Assembly (NCBI RefSeq): GCF_002250625.1
Contig: NZ_NMVQ01000043.1
Location: forward strand, 124,001 to 188,000
DNA: 64,000 nt
DNA from: Enemella dayhoffiae
Lineage (GTDB): Bacteria > Actinomycetota > Actinomycetes > Propionibacteriales > Propionibacteriaceae
Direction: 5' to 3'
The notes under the pieces were generated by a model. That model made no database searches, was not told where the DNA came from, and was given only the letters and a program-made list of their open reading frames with translations. The position numbers and the translations under genes were made by a program. Shown piece after piece: positions 1 to 8,413 of this stretch (positions within the stretch are counted from its first letter, which is position 1; each line of letters starts with the position of its first letter).

Positions 1-1
1 C

Positions 2-442
2 GCCGACATCGTGCTCGTCGCCGCCTCCCGTTGCGGCAAGACGCCACTGTCGATGTACCTGGGCTACCTCGGCTACAAGACGGCCAACGTCCCGCTGGTG
101 GCCGGTATCGAACCTCCCGCCGAGCTGTTCCAACTCGACCGCTGGCGCATCGTCGGGCTCACCCTGGACCCCGAGCGGATGGCCGCGATCCGCGCCCGCC
201 GGGTCACCACGATGGGCAGCCGCGGCCGACACAAGGACGGGTACGCCGACCTGGCCAAGATCTATGACGAGCTCGACGAGATCAGCGCGATCCAGCGCCG
301 GCTCGGCTGCCCGGTGCTCGACACCACCAAGATCGCCCTCGAGGAGGCCGCCTCCCGCATCATCGATCTGGTCGACAACCGGGCCCGCGCCAACGGCCGC
401 GCCCTGCGTCGCCCGCCGGGAGAGATGGTGATGGCACCGTGA
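2..442 (+). CDS. PPDK regulatory protein (kinase/pyrophosphorylase), 3' part
   Basis: C-terminal 146 residues of a DUF299-family bifunctional regulatory protein; the start lies before the window. The family uses ADP to phosphorylate, and phosphate to dephosphorylate, the threonine next to the catalytic histidine of pyruvate,phosphate dikinase (or PEP synthase). Visible marks are the P-loop-like SRCGKTPLSMYL near the start of the fragment, followed by YKTANVPLVAGIEPP, and the C-terminal LDTTKIALEEAASRII, all family hallmarks. PPDK follows 121 bases downstream on the same strand, the expected partner. Whether both share one transcript cannot be seen, because the upstream promoter is outside the window. 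Confidence 0.92.
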   Translation, partial: ADIVLVAASRCGKTPLSMYLGYLGYKTANVPLVAGIEPPAELFQLDRWRIVGLTLDPERMAAIRARRVTTMGSRGRHKDGYADLAKIYDELDEISAIQRRLGCPVLDTTKIALEEAASRIIDLVDNRARANGRALRRPPGEMVMAP

Positions 443-563
443 GAGATGTTTCGTCTGACGGCACCCGTTTCCGCCCAACAGCCCTTGTCACCCCAGTATT
501 GCAGACAGCACCATCCGGCCAGTCGTGCCGGCCGCTGGCGATCGAATCGAAGGAGATTCCCAG

Positions 564-3218
564 ATGACCCACACCGATTACGTCTATGACCTCTCCGACG
601 GCGATGCCACCATGCGCAACCTGCTCGGCGGCAAGGGCGCGGGCGTGGCCGAGATGAAGCGGCTGGGCGTACCCGTTCCGGACGCGTTCACCGTCACCAC
701 CACCGCCTGCGTGGAGACCATGCGACGCAAGGGGGAGTGGCCGGAATCGCTGTGGCAGGAGGTGCTCGACGGCCTGCACCGGCTGGAGGAGCGGACGGGA
801 CTGAAGCTGGGGGACGCCGAGAAGCCGCTGCTGCTGTCGGTGCGCTCCGGCGCGGTCCAGTCGATGCCGGGGATGATGGACACCATCCTCAACCTGGGCG
901 TCTCGGAGGAAACCGTTCCGGCGTTGGCGAAGGCAGGCGGCAACGAGCGCTTCGCGTGGGACTCCTATCGCCGCTTCATCCAGATGTACGGCGAGGTGGT
1001 CGAGGGGATCGAACCGCACGTCTATGAGGACGCGCTCACCAAACTGAAGAGCGACCGTGGGGTCGAGCACGACACCGACCTGACCGCCGAGGACCTCAGG
1101 GAACTCGTTGCCACGTTCAAGAAGCTGTCCGATGACGCCCTTGGCGGCGCCTGGACCAACGACCCGACCGAGCAGTTGAAGAAGGCGATCAACGCCGTCT
1201 TCAAGTCCTGGCTCAACCCGCGCGCCGACGTCTATCGCAAGGCCAACAACATTTCCGCCGACCTCGGCACCGCCGTGAACGTGATGCAGATGGTGTTCGG
1301 CAACCGCGGTGACGACTCGGCGACCGGCGTCTGCTTCACCCGCAACCCGTCCACCGGCGCCAAGGAGCTCTATGGTGAGTTCCTGGTGAACGCCCAGGGT
1401 GAGGACGTCGTCGCCGGCATCCGCACTCCGCGCAATCTCGAGGAGATGAAGGAAGTCCTGCCGGAGGCGTACGACCAGCTGATCGACACCATGAACCGGA
1501 TGGAGCAACACTACAAGGACATGCAGGACATGGAGTTCACCATCGAAGGTGGTCAACTCTATCTGCTGCAGACCCGCAACGGGAAGCGCACCGCCGCCGC
1601 CGCCCTGAAGATCGCCAACGACATGGTGGCCGAGGGGATCCTGACCAAGGAGGAGGCGCTCAACCGGATCGAGCCGGCCCAGCTGGACCACCTGCTGCAC
1701 CCGGCGATCGACCCGAGTCACGGCCAAACCCCTATCACCAAGGGACTTCCGGCCTCTCCGGGGGCGGCGATGGGCACCGTGGTGTTCGACGCGGACACCG
1801 CTCACGAAAAGGGCCACGCCGGCGAACCGGTGGTGCTGGTCCGCTTCGAGACCACCCCCGACGACATCCACGGCGTGCTGGTGGCCCAGGGTGTGCTGAC
1901 CGCCCACGGCGGCATGACCTCCCACGCGGCCGTCGTCGCGCGTGGCATGGGCCGCCCCTGCGTGGCGGGCGCCCACGAGATCAAGATCGACCCGAAGGCC
2001 AAGCAGGTGACGATCGCCGGGCAGGTGTTCACCGAGGGCGACATGATCACCCTCGACGGTTCGACCGGAGACGTGTACGCCGGAGAGTTGCCGCTGGTGC
2101 CGCCGCAGATCAACGAGGATTTCCAGCACATCGTGCAGTGGGCCGACGAGGTGCGTCGCCTCGGCGTACGCGCGAACGCGGACAACGCGGAGGACGCCGC
2201 CAAGGCGCGCGAGCTGGGCGCCCAGGGGATCGGCCTGTGCCGGACCGAGCACATGTTCATGGCCAGCGACCGGTTGCCGGCCGTGCGCCGGATGATCCTC
2301 GCCAACGACGACGCGGAGCGAACCGCTGCGCTCGCGGAAATCCTGCCCATGCAGCAATCCGACTTCGAGGGCATCTTCGAGGCGATGGCCGGGCTGCCGG
2401 TCACGGTACGCCTGCTCGACCCGCCGCTGCACGAGTTCCTGCCCGACCTGGTCGAGCAGTCGCTCAAGGTGCAGAAGCTGGAGTTGACCAACGGCGACGC
2501 GGCCGAGCTGGAGAAGGAACGGGCCCTGCTCGCCCAGGTGAAGGGCCTGCACGAGCAGAACCCGATGCTCGGCACGCGCGGTTGCCGCCTCGGCATGCTC
2601 TATCCGGAGATCCCCGAGATGCAGACCCGCGCGATCGTCCGCGCCGCCCTGGCGGTGCGTGAGCGCAAGGGGGAGACCGCTGGGGTGGAGATCATGATCC
2701 CGCTGGTGGCGTACGCCGAGGAGCTGAAGCGCCAGCGCGCCGTCGTGGAGGACACCGTCGCCGACGAGTTGGAGCGGGCCGGGGCCGAGCTGGAGTTCAC
2801 CGTGGGCACGATGATCGAGCTGCCGCGGGCGGCGATCACCGCGGACCAGATCGCCGAGCACGCGGACTTCTTCTCCTTCGGCACCAACGACCTCACCCAG
2901 ACCGGGATCGGCATTTCCCGTGACGACGCGGAATCCGGCTTCCTGGGGCAATACGTCGCCGACGAGGTGATGCCGCGCAACCCGTTCGAGTCGGTGGACC
3001 GCGACGGTGTGGGCGGGTTGATCAAGATCGGCGTGGAGAAGGGCAAGGGCGCCAAGCCGAAGCTCAAGACCGGTGTCTGCGGTGAGCACGGCGGTGACCC
3101 GGACTCGATCGCGCTGTTCGAGGAGCTCGGGCTGGAATATGTGTCCTGCTCGCCCTATCGGGTGCCGATCGCCCGCTTCGCCGCGGCGCGGGCGGTGCTC
3201 GACGGGCAGCAGGGCTGA
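564..3218 (+). CDS. ppdK: pyruvate, phosphate dikinase
   Basis: 884 residues, the usual PPDK length. It interconverts pyruvate, ATP and phosphate with PEP, AMP and pyrophosphate in the cytosol. Domain order: N-terminal ATP-grasp domain (about 1-350, with GGKGAGVAEM near residue 24), swivelling phosphohistidine domain with GGMTSHAAVVARGMG where His454 is the phosphorylated residue and Thr452 the probable regulatory site, and C-terminal PEP/pyruvate TIM barrel (about 520-884; GIGLCRTEHMF, FSFGTNDLTQ, CGEHGGDP). An in-frame ATG exists at 525, but 564 has AAGGAGA eight bases upstream and gives the conserved N-terminus MTHTDYVYDLSDG. The regulatory protein is directly upstream. In propionibacteria PPDK is part of pyrophosphate-linked central metabolism, so it may run in either direction here. 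Confidence 0.97.
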   Translation: MTHTDYVYDLSDGDATMRNLLGGKGAGVAEMKRLGVPVPDAFTVTTTACVETMRRKGEWPESLWQEVLDGLHRLEERTGLKLGDAEKPLLLSVRSGAVQSMPGMMDTILNLGVSEETVPALAKAGGNERFAWDSYRRFIQMYGEVVEGIEPHVYEDALTKLKSDRGVEHDTDLTAEDLRELVATFKKLSDDALGGAWTNDPTEQLKKAINAVFKSWLNPRADVYRKANNISADLGTAVNVMQMVFGNRGDDSATGVCFTRNPSTGAKELYGEFLVNAQGEDVVAGIRTPRNLEEMKEVLPEAYDQLIDTMNRMEQHYKDMQDMEFTIEGGQLYLLQTRNGKRTAAAALKIANDMVAEGILTKEEALNRIEPAQLDHLLHPAIDPSHGQTPITKGLPASPGAAMGTVVFDADTAHEKGHAGEPVVLVRFETTPDDIHGVLVAQGVLTAHGGMTSHAAVVARGMGRPCVAGAHEIKIDPKAKQVTIAGQVFTEGDMITLDGSTGDVYAGELPLVPPQINEDFQHIVQWADEVRRLGVRANADNAEDAAKARELGAQGIGLCRTEHMFMASDRLPAVRRMILANDDAERTAALAEILPMQQSDFEGIFEAMAGLPVTVRLLDPPLHEFLPDLVEQSLKVQKLELTNGDAAELEKERALLAQVKGLHEQNPMLGTRGCRLGMLYPEIPEMQTRAIVRAALAVRERKGETAGVEIMIPLVAYAEELKRQRAVVEDTVADELERAGAELEFTVGTMIELPRAAITADQIAEHADFFSFGTNDLTQTGIGISRDDAESGFLGQYVADEVMPRNPFESVDRDGVGGLIKIGVEKGKGAKPKLKTGVCGEHGGDPDSIALFEELGLEYVSCSPYRVPIARFAAARAVLDGQQG

Positions 3219-3227
3219 GGCCAACCG

Positions 3228-3264
3228 GATCAGGCGGTCCCGCACCCGGCGGGGCCGCCTGATC
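3228..3264. terminator. bidirectional hairpin terminator
   Basis: A 14-bp inverted repeat with one mismatch: left arm 3228-3241 (GATCAGGCGGTCCC), right arm 3251-3264, 9-nt loop. It starts 9 bases after the ppdK stop, and its right arm runs into the stop codon of the convergent oxidoreductase gene. It is symmetric, so it could end transcription from both sides. There is no clear T-tract, which is common in high-GC actinobacteria. Confidence 0.7.
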
Positions 3265-4111
3265 AGCCCCGGTTCGCGATGAGGGCGTTCGCCAGCGGTT
3301 CGAGAGACGCGGCGCGATAGGGCCCGCGCATGGAGAACACGATCTGATCGGCGCCCGCTGCGGCGTACCCGGCGGCCTCCTCGGCGAGCTGACCCGGGTC
3401 GGCGCCGTCGGCCCAGGCCAGGTGAACCGACCGGGTGATCTCGACCGGGTCGCGTCCGATGTCGGCGCAGTGGGAGTTCATCACCTCGTTGACCTCGGTG
3501 AACGCCTCGGGTGAGTCGAGGAACAGGGCGTCCCACTGTTGGGCGTACCGGGCGGCGGTGCGCATGGTGCGCTTGCGCCCGGTGCCGCCGATCACGATCG
3601 GCGGGTGCGGTCGCTGCACCCCCTTGGGTTCGCAGCGCGCATCGGTCAGCCGATAGTACTTCCCGGCAAAGGTCGTGGTGTCGTTGCTGAGCAGGCTGAC
3701 GATCACCTCGACCCCCTCGTCGAACCGGTCCATCCGCTCGGAGATGGTGCCCAGTTCGATCCCGTACGCCTCGGACTCCGGCTCGAACCAGCCCGCACCC
3801 AGCCCCAGCGCGAACCGGCCGCCCGAGATGATGTCGAGGGTGCCGGCCGCCGCAGCGGTGACCGCGGGATGCCGGTAGTGCATCCCGTTGACCATCGACC
3901 CGATCCGGATCCGCGAGGTGGCCTGGGCCAGTGCGGACAGCATCGTCCAGGACTCCAGGCAGGTGCCGACGCGGTCACCGACCAGCGGATAGAAGTGGTC
4001 GAACACCCAGGCGTGGGTGAACGTGTCGATCTGATCGGCGGTGCGCCAGACGTCCAGATAGTCGGCCCAGCTGCCGTGCTGCGGAGGCGTCTTCACGGCG
4101 TACTCAGTCAT
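3263..4111 (-). CDS. luciferase-like (LLM) flavin/F420-dependent oxidoreductase
   Basis: 282 residues, a complete TIM-barrel monooxygenase/reductase of the bacterial luciferase superfamily. Visible family segments are the N-terminal FDHFYPL, RIRIGSMVNGMHYRHPA, the strongly conserved GRFALGLGAGWFEPE followed by YGIELGTISERMDRFDE, and PPIVIGGTGRKRTMRTAARY. Substrate and cofactor (FMN or F420) cannot be told from this; several F420 enzymes share this pattern. ATG 4111 was chosen over the in-frame GTG 4117 because a -10 hexamer TAGTTT lies exactly 6 bases upstream of the ATG, making a leaderless start. It converges on ppdK across the hairpin and diverges from the broken esterase-like gene. Confidence 0.85.
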   Translation of the reverse strand: MTEYAVKTPPQHGSWADYLDVWRTADQIDTFTHAWVFDHFYPLVGDRVGTCLESWTMLSALAQATSRIRIGSMVNGMHYRHPAVTAAAAGTLDIISGGRFALGLGAGWFEPESEAYGIELGTISERMDRFDEGVEVIVSLLSNDTTTFAGKYYRLTDARCEPKGVQRPHPPIVIGGTGRKRTMRTAARYAQQWDALFLDSPEAFTEVNEVMNSHCADIGRDPVEITRSVHLAWADGADPGQLAEEAAGYAAAGADQIVFSMRGPYRAASLEPLANALIANRG

Positions 4112-4117
4112 GGGCAC

Positions 4118-4123
4118 AAACTA
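4118..4123 (-). promoter_or_regulatory. -10 hexamer of a leaderless promoter (LLM oxidoreductase)
   Basis: TAGTTT on the minus strand, 6 bases before ATG 4111. The back-to-back -10 for the plus-strand gene lies at 4138-4143, so each -10 occupies roughly the -35 position of the other. No good -35 match is seen. Confidence 0.5.
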
Positions 4124-4137
4124 TCCGGACGGTGGGC

Positions 4138-4143
4138 TACGCT
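4138..4143 (+). promoter_or_regulatory. -10 hexamer of a leaderless promoter (esterase-like remnant)
   Basis: TACGCT, 6 bases before GTG 4150. It pairs back to back with the minus-strand -10 at 4118-4123. Confidence 0.45.
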
Positions 4144-4149
4144 CACCCG

Positions 4150-4760
4150 GTGCCCCAGCCCGCGAACCCCGAGCCACTGGCGCCGCCGGGTGCACGCGGG
4201 GGCAGGGTGCGGCTGACGCTGGCCGACCCCGACCGGGTGTGGGCCGCGGTGGCCCTGGACACCCATCTCGCCGTGCCGCTGCCGCGGTCGTACACGACGG
4301 TGCCCGGGGGCTGGGAGCTCAGCTTCCCGCTGCCCCCGCTGGACCGGCTCGAATACGGCGTGCGGCTGACCACCGCCGAGGGGATCACCGAGACCGTGCC
4401 CGACCCGGGCAACCCGCGCCGGGCCGGCGGCAGCTTCGGCGACCGGTCCTGGCTGCCGCTGCGGCTGTCCGACGGGTCGTTGTCGCGATCGCCGACGACC
4501 CGGCCCTGGATTATCGCGCCGAGATCGACGCCTATCTCGAGCTCGCCGATCGGCAGCTGGACGCAGCGCGCTACTGGAACTGGTGCGAGGACAACCTGGC
4601 CCACCTGCCGGAGGCGGTGCACGACTGGTTCGCCAGCCCCGGCTTCGACCGCATCCTGGTGGACACCGTGCGCAGCACCTATCCCGAACACGAGTGGGAC
4701 CGATTCCTTGATCACTTCAGGGGCTTGGTCAGCGCCTGGGTCCATGATCAGCCGTACTGA
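4150..4760 (+). pseudogene. frameshifted/deleted esterase-like gene
   Basis: Two protein-like halves in different frames. From GTG 4150 to about 4470 the frame reads DPDRVWAAVALDTHLAVPLP, LDRLEYGVRLT and DPGNPRRAGGSFGDRSWLP, which resembles the N-terminal region of actinobacterial enterochelin-esterase-like hydrolases. From about 4479 to the stop at 4760 another frame carries a protein-like segment (DYRAEIDAYLELADRQLDAA, YWNWCEDNLAHLPEAVHDWF) that I do not recognise. The hydrolase catalytic core expected after FGDRS is absent. Either an internal deletion fused two genes out of frame near 4470, or a one-base shift interrupts a single unusual gene. Its leaderless promoter is still visible. Function is probably lost. 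Confidence 0.6.
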
Positions 4761-5752
4761 TACAGGTTCTTCGCCCTCATGATTCTGATCAAGGAATCGG
4801 CGTACGTCGGGTCGGTGGCATAGCCGGCGGCCTGCAGGGCGCGGGCGAAACCGTCGGGGTCCTCGGTCCTGGTGAACGCCGGGGCGTACCGGCTGTTCGC
4901 GCGCAGGAAGGCGCCGTGGTCGCGTACCGAATCGGCCATCGAGCGATAGCTGCGGAAGCTCTCGGTGGCATCCACCTTCTGTCCGTTGACGAACTCGGTG
5001 GTCTTCCGGTCGGCGCAGTCGAAGGCGACCGGCGAACGTACCTGCCGATAGCACTTGATGCCGTAGAAGTTGTTGCCCGGCGCCGAGTGGCCATAACCGG
5101 TCTCCTGCGCCGACTGGGCGAGACCCACCGCAACGGGTACGCCGAACTCGGCCTTGGCGGCGCGCGCGTGCGGGGCCATCGCCTCGAAGAACTGATCCGC
5201 CTCGGTGACCGCCGGGCCGCTGCGGGGCCCGGTCAGCAGGGTGCCCCAGGTGGCCTCGTCGACCACCCCGGTGACCGGGAGCCGCCGCTGGGTCTGCAGG
5301 GCGCGGGTCGCGTCGGTGGTCGCCTGGTCGAAACTCCCGGTGACCGATACGGGGTTCTGGTGCAGGCCGAGCAGGGTCTGCGCGGCCTTCACCCGAAACC
5401 GCCGCTCATAGGGCGCCCCGGGCGCGACGGTCGCGGTGCCCAGGGAATTCAGCGTGTCCTGGTGGGCGACTCCGTCGGTCCTGATCCCGTTCTCCTGCTG
5501 GTACGCCCGGACGGCGGCCGCGGTCTGGGTGGCGAACGTGCCGGTTGCGCTGACCTCGTTGCCGGAGTCGGTGAGCAGGTACTGCAGCGCGGTCACCCGC
5601 AGTCCCGTGTCCCCGATCCGCAGGCTGCGCTCCCGGTCGGTGCGCCAGTTCAGCCCCAGCACGGTGCCGCTGATCAACAGCACCAGCACCACGGCCAGGG
5701 CGATGAGACAGCCCAGGCGGCGGCGGGGGGACTTGCGGGCGGCGTCAGGCAC
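4748..5752 (-). CDS. membrane-anchored peptidoglycan-binding glucosaminidase
   Basis: 334 residues. A basic N-terminus (KSPRRR) and one hydrophobic segment (about 14-34) anchor it outside the membrane. Two peptidoglycan-binding-like repeats follow (about 42-105 and 115-170; GDTGLRVTALQYLLT, TGVVDEATWGTLL). The C-terminal domain (about 185-334) is of the mannosyl-glycoprotein endo-beta-N-acetylglucosaminidase family, with GLAQSAQETGYGHSAPGNNF where Glu is the likely catalytic acid, and SFRSYRSMADSVRDHGAFL. It probably cuts N-acetylglucosaminyl bonds in cell-wall glycan. GTG 5752 was chosen because it opens just before the anchor and has TAGCCT 8 bases upstream. It is one of three glucosaminidase genes in the window. 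Its 3' end overlaps the tail of the broken gene at 4150-4760. Confidence 0.85.
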   Translation of the reverse strand: MPDAARKSPRRRLGCLIALAVVLVLLISGTVLGLNWRTDRERSLRIGDTGLRVTALQYLLTDSGNEVSATGTFATQTAAAVRAYQQENGIRTDGVAHQDTLNSLGTATVAPGAPYERRFRVKAAQTLLGLHQNPVSVTGSFDQATTDATRALQTQRRLPVTGVVDEATWGTLLTGPRSGPAVTEADQFFEAMAPHARAAKAEFGVPVAVGLAQSAQETGYGHSAPGNNFYGIKCYRQVRSPVAFDCADRKTTEFVNGQKVDATESFRSYRSMADSVRDHGAFLRANSRYAPAFTRTEDPDGFARALQAAGYATDPTYADSLIRIMRAKNLYQYG

Positions 5753-5760
5753 GGGGCCCA

Positions 5761-5766
5761 AGGCTA
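5761..5766 (-). promoter_or_regulatory. -10 hexamer before glucosaminidase
   Basis: TAGCCT on the minus strand, 8 bases before GTG 5752. No ribosome binding site is seen between them, so the mRNA may be leaderless. Confidence 0.4.
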
Positions 5767-5836
5767 CCCGCGTGCTTTCGCCGGACCCCCGAGTGACAGC
5801 ATGGGCCGGAGCAGACCAACGGTCAGGAGAGGCGGA

Positions 5837-7057
5837 ATGGAGCAGATCGTCGTCGTGGGGGCCGGCATCACCGGCCTGGCCACGGCCTGGTACTGCCAGC
5901 AGCGCGGAATTCGGGTCACGGTGGTGGACCGCACCGGGGTCGCGGCCGGCGCTTCCTGGGGCAATGCGGGTTATCTCACCCCCGAGCTCACGGACCCGCT
6001 GAACGGTCCGCTCGTGCTGCTGGACGCAGCGCGTACCGTCGCCCGCAACCCCCGCGGCCCACTCCAGGTGCGCCCGGGAACCGATCCGCGGCGCTGGCTG
6101 TTCCTGCTGCGGATGCTCGCCGCCTCCACCCCCCGCGGCTTCCGGCACACCCTGTCTGTGCTGCAGGACCTGCGCAGTCAGGCGCTGGGCGCGCACGACG
6201 AGCTGGCGGCGGTGAGCGGCGTGGCGCTGCGCCGGGACCCGTTCCTGGTCGGCTATCTGTCGGTCGCCGCGCGGGACCGCGCACTGCCGCTGTTCGCGGC
6301 GGCCGGGCCCTCGGTCGACCCGGTCGCGCTGGACCAGCGGGAAATGCAGGAGCGGCTGCCGATCCTGGGTGACCCGATCCGCGCGGGTATCGAGCTGCAC
6401 GGTCAGGCGTACGTCAATCCACCCCAGCTGATGGCCGGGCTCGCCGACGCCGTGCGCGCCGGCGGCGCCGAGATCCTCGAGGGCGTCCGGGTCGACGCGG
6501 TGCACGACACCGGTTCAGGCGTACGCCTCAGCGGCTCCGATCGCGAACTGAGCGCGGACGCCGTGGTGCTCGCCAACGGGGCCTGGCTGAACGAGCTGGC
6601 CACCGGGTTCGGGGTGCGCTCCTTTGTGCAGGCCGGCCGCGGGTACAGCTTCAGCGTGTGGCCGGACCCGATGCCGACCGCACCGATCTATCTGCCCGAA
6701 CCGCACGTCGCCTGCAACCCGCTCGGCGACCGCTTCCGGGTCACCTCGGTGATGGAGTTCAACGCCGTCGACGCACCCCTGGACCAGGCACGCATCCGCT
6801 CCATCGTCCGCGCCTGCCGGCCGCTGTTCCCGGGCGTCGACTGGGCGGCCCGGCAGGACGAGTGGGTGGGGTCGCGGCCGTGCACCGCCGACGGTCTCGC
6901 CCTGGTCGGTGCCACCCGGTCGCCCCGGGTGTTCGTGCACGGCGGTCACGGCATGTGGGGGCTCACCCTCGGTCCGCTCACCGCACGGCTGCTCGCCGAG
7001 CAACTGGTCACCGGTCAGGTTCCGCGGCAGCTGCGGGCGCTCGACCCGTTGCGCTGA
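5837..7057 (+). CDS. DadA-type FAD-dependent amine/D-amino-acid oxidoreductase
   Basis: 406 residues. The N-terminus QIVVVGAGITGLATAWYCQQ is a dinucleotide-binding GxGxxG fold for FAD, followed by VVDRTGVAAGASWGNAGYL, the segment typical of DadA-type D-amino-acid dehydrogenases. The C-terminal GHGMWGLTLGPLTARLLAEQL closes the FAD site in this family. It likely oxidises a D-amino or secondary amine acid and passes electrons to the respiratory chain or oxygen. The substrate is not visible. ATG 5837 follows AGGAGAGG by a few bases; a longer in-frame reading back to 4916 is only an open frame antisense to the glucosaminidase. Confidence 0.85.
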   Translation: MEQIVVVGAGITGLATAWYCQQRGIRVTVVDRTGVAAGASWGNAGYLTPELTDPLNGPLVLLDAARTVARNPRGPLQVRPGTDPRRWLFLLRMLAASTPRGFRHTLSVLQDLRSQALGAHDELAAVSGVALRRDPFLVGYLSVAARDRALPLFAAAGPSVDPVALDQREMQERLPILGDPIRAGIELHGQAYVNPPQLMAGLADAVRAGGAEILEGVRVDAVHDTGSGVRLSGSDRELSADAVVLANGAWLNELATGFGVRSFVQAGRGYSFSVWPDPMPTAPIYLPEPHVACNPLGDRFRVTSVMEFNAVDAPLDQARIRSIVRACRPLFPGVDWAARQDEWVGSRPCTADGLALVGATRSPRVFVHGGHGMWGLTLGPLTARLLAEQLVTGQVPRQLRALDPLR

Positions 7058-7084
7058 CCCCAGGCGTACGCCGCAGGCGGATCC

Positions 7085-7606
7085 TCAGGCCTGGTCGTCC
7101 TCGACCTGCGGGGTCGGCTCGCTCCAGTAGACCGACAGCAGCCCGGCCGCCGCGGCTCCACCCAGCACGGTCGCGAGCAGGGCCCGGCCGATCGGGGAGC
7201 CGACCTTGTCCAGGCCGAGGGCGCGGTCGACACTGACCGGACCGGGGCCGGTCGCGGCCAGCGCGGCGGCGGCGGCGATCAGCGAGCCGGTGTATTCCCA
7301 GCCCTCCTTGGTGATGAAGAAGCCGTTCTTCACGTGCACGGTGCGGATCGCGACGGCCATCGTGCCGATCACCCCGGCCGCCGCCAGCGGCGTACCCGCT
7401 CCGGCGATCAGGGCGGCGCCGGCGCCGATCTCGCTGAGCGCGCTCAGCCTGGCGTGCAGGCGTTCCTCGCGGAAGCCGATCGACTTGAACCAGCCGGCGG
7501 TCCCGTCAAGGGTCTTGGCGTGGTTGCGACCGTGGGCGATCATGATGCCGCCGATGGCGCCGCGAAGAATCAGGCCGGCGGTCCCGGCCGCGGACAGTCT
7601 GCTCAT
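7085..7606 (-). CDS. DoxX family membrane protein
   Basis: 173 residues, a small four-helix membrane protein. Family features are the early AAGTAGLILRGAIGGIMIAHG, the polar TAGWFKSIGF stretch and GAGAALIAGAGTPLAAAGVIG. A further hydrophobic helix lies near the C-terminus (ALLATVLGGAAAAGLLSVYW). DoxX proteins are linked to membrane redox or thiol stress; the exact role is unknown. It is convergent with the DadA-type gene and divergent from the PP2C gene, with only 42 bases between the two starts. A second DoxX gene lies at 57913-58461. Confidence 0.85.
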   Translation of the reverse strand: MSRLSAAGTAGLILRGAIGGIMIAHGRNHAKTLDGTAGWFKSIGFREERLHARLSALSEIGAGAALIAGAGTPLAAAGVIGTMAVAIRTVHVKNGFFITKEGWEYTGSLIAAAAALAATGPGPVSVDRALGLDKVGSPIGRALLATVLGGAAAAGLLSVYWSEPTPQVEDDQA

Positions 7607-7613
7607 GGCCCGG

Positions 7614-7619
7614 ACACTA
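7614..7619 (-). promoter_or_regulatory. -10 hexamer (DoxX gene)
   Basis: TAGTGT on the minus strand, 7 bases before ATG 7606. It sits back to back with TATCCT at 7637-7642 for the PP2C gene. Confidence 0.4.
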
Positions 7620-7636
7620 CAGGGCCCCCTCTTGGC

Positions 7637-7642
7637 TATCCT
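7637..7642 (+). promoter_or_regulatory. -10 hexamer of a leaderless promoter (PP2C operon)
   Basis: TATCCT, exactly 6 bases before GTG 7649, with no room for a ribosome binding site. It fixes the phosphatase start. Confidence 0.5.
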
Positions 7643-7648
7643 GCGGCG

Positions 7649-8413
7649 GTGGACATCCTCGACTTCGCGGCGGTCACCCACCGGGGGACCGTCAAGCAGG
7701 TCAACGAGGACAGCATTCTGGCCGACAGCCCGGTGTTCGTGGTGGCCGACGGGATCTCCGGTTCCAACCGCGGGGACATCGCCTCCCAGATGGTCACCCG
7801 GGCCTTCGCGGAGCTGCTCGAGCGGCAGGACCTGGCCCCCGACCTGGTCGCCGACACCCTGCAGCGGGCGCACGCCGAGGTGATGGAGGCGCAGCGCCGC
7901 GACCATCACGACTCCGCCACCACCGCCTGCGGGGCCGTCGGCATGCGGATGGGTGAGGTGGCGTACTGGATCATCTTCAACATCGGCGACTCCCGGGTGT
8001 ACCGGATCAGCGGCAACCGGCGGCACCTGACCCAGGTGAGCGTGGACCACTCCCACGTCCAGGAGCTGGTCGAGGCCGGGGTGATCACCGAGGCGCAGGC
8101 CGAGCAGCATCCCGACCGCAACGTGATCACCCGTGCGGTGGGGGCCGGGGAACGGTTCCGTCCCGACTTCTGGCTGGTGCCGATGGTGAACGGGGACCGG
8201 TTGCTGCTCTGCTCCGACGGGCTGCTGCGCGAGAGCGAGTTGTCCGCGGTGGCGGAGATCGCCCGGTCGGAGGAGGACCCCGAGCGTGCGGTACGCCGAC
8301 TGCTCGATCTGGCGCTCGGGGCCGGAGCCCGAGACAATGTGTCGATTATCGTGGTGGACGTGCACTCACAGCCGGCCCAGGACGTGCCGGAAACCGGACG
8401 GGAGCTTGGATGA
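7649..8413 (+). CDS. PP2C-type serine/threonine protein phosphatase
   Basis: 254 residues, a minimal PPM/PP2C catalytic domain like Stp/PstP but without a membrane segment. Metal-binding motifs are present: VADG with Asp34, GDSRVYRI with Asp114, CSDGL with Asp190 and ARDNVSIIVVDV with Asp229. It would remove phosphate from Ser/Thr on proteins in the cytosol; the neighbouring FHA proteins are natural readers of such marks. GTG 7649 is set by the leaderless promoter. The stop overlaps the next start (ATGA), so it is translationally coupled to the FHA gene. No Ser/Thr kinase is found anywhere in this window. Confidence 0.92.
   Translation: MDILDFAAVTHRGTVKQVNEDSILADSPVFVVADGISGSNRGDIASQMVTRAFAELLERQDLAPDLVADTLQRAHAEVMEAQRRDHHDSATTACGAVGMRMGEVAYWIIFNIGDSRVYRISGNRRHLTQVSVDHSHVQELVEAGVITEAQAEQHPDRNVITRAVGAGERFRPDFWLVPMVNGDRLLLCSDGLLRESELSAVAEIARSEEDPERAVRRLLDLALGAGARDNVSIIVVDVHSQPAQDVPETGRELG

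Noticed and set aside
485-513. Promoter with TTGTCA upstream of ppdK
   Set aside because: No hexamer resembling a -10 at 16-18 bases distance.
360-3536. 1058-codon open frame on the minus strand opposite ppdK
   Set aside because: Arises from high GC and codon bias of the plus-strand gene; its translation is rich in Arg/Gly/His and has no domain, and ppdK is unmistakable.
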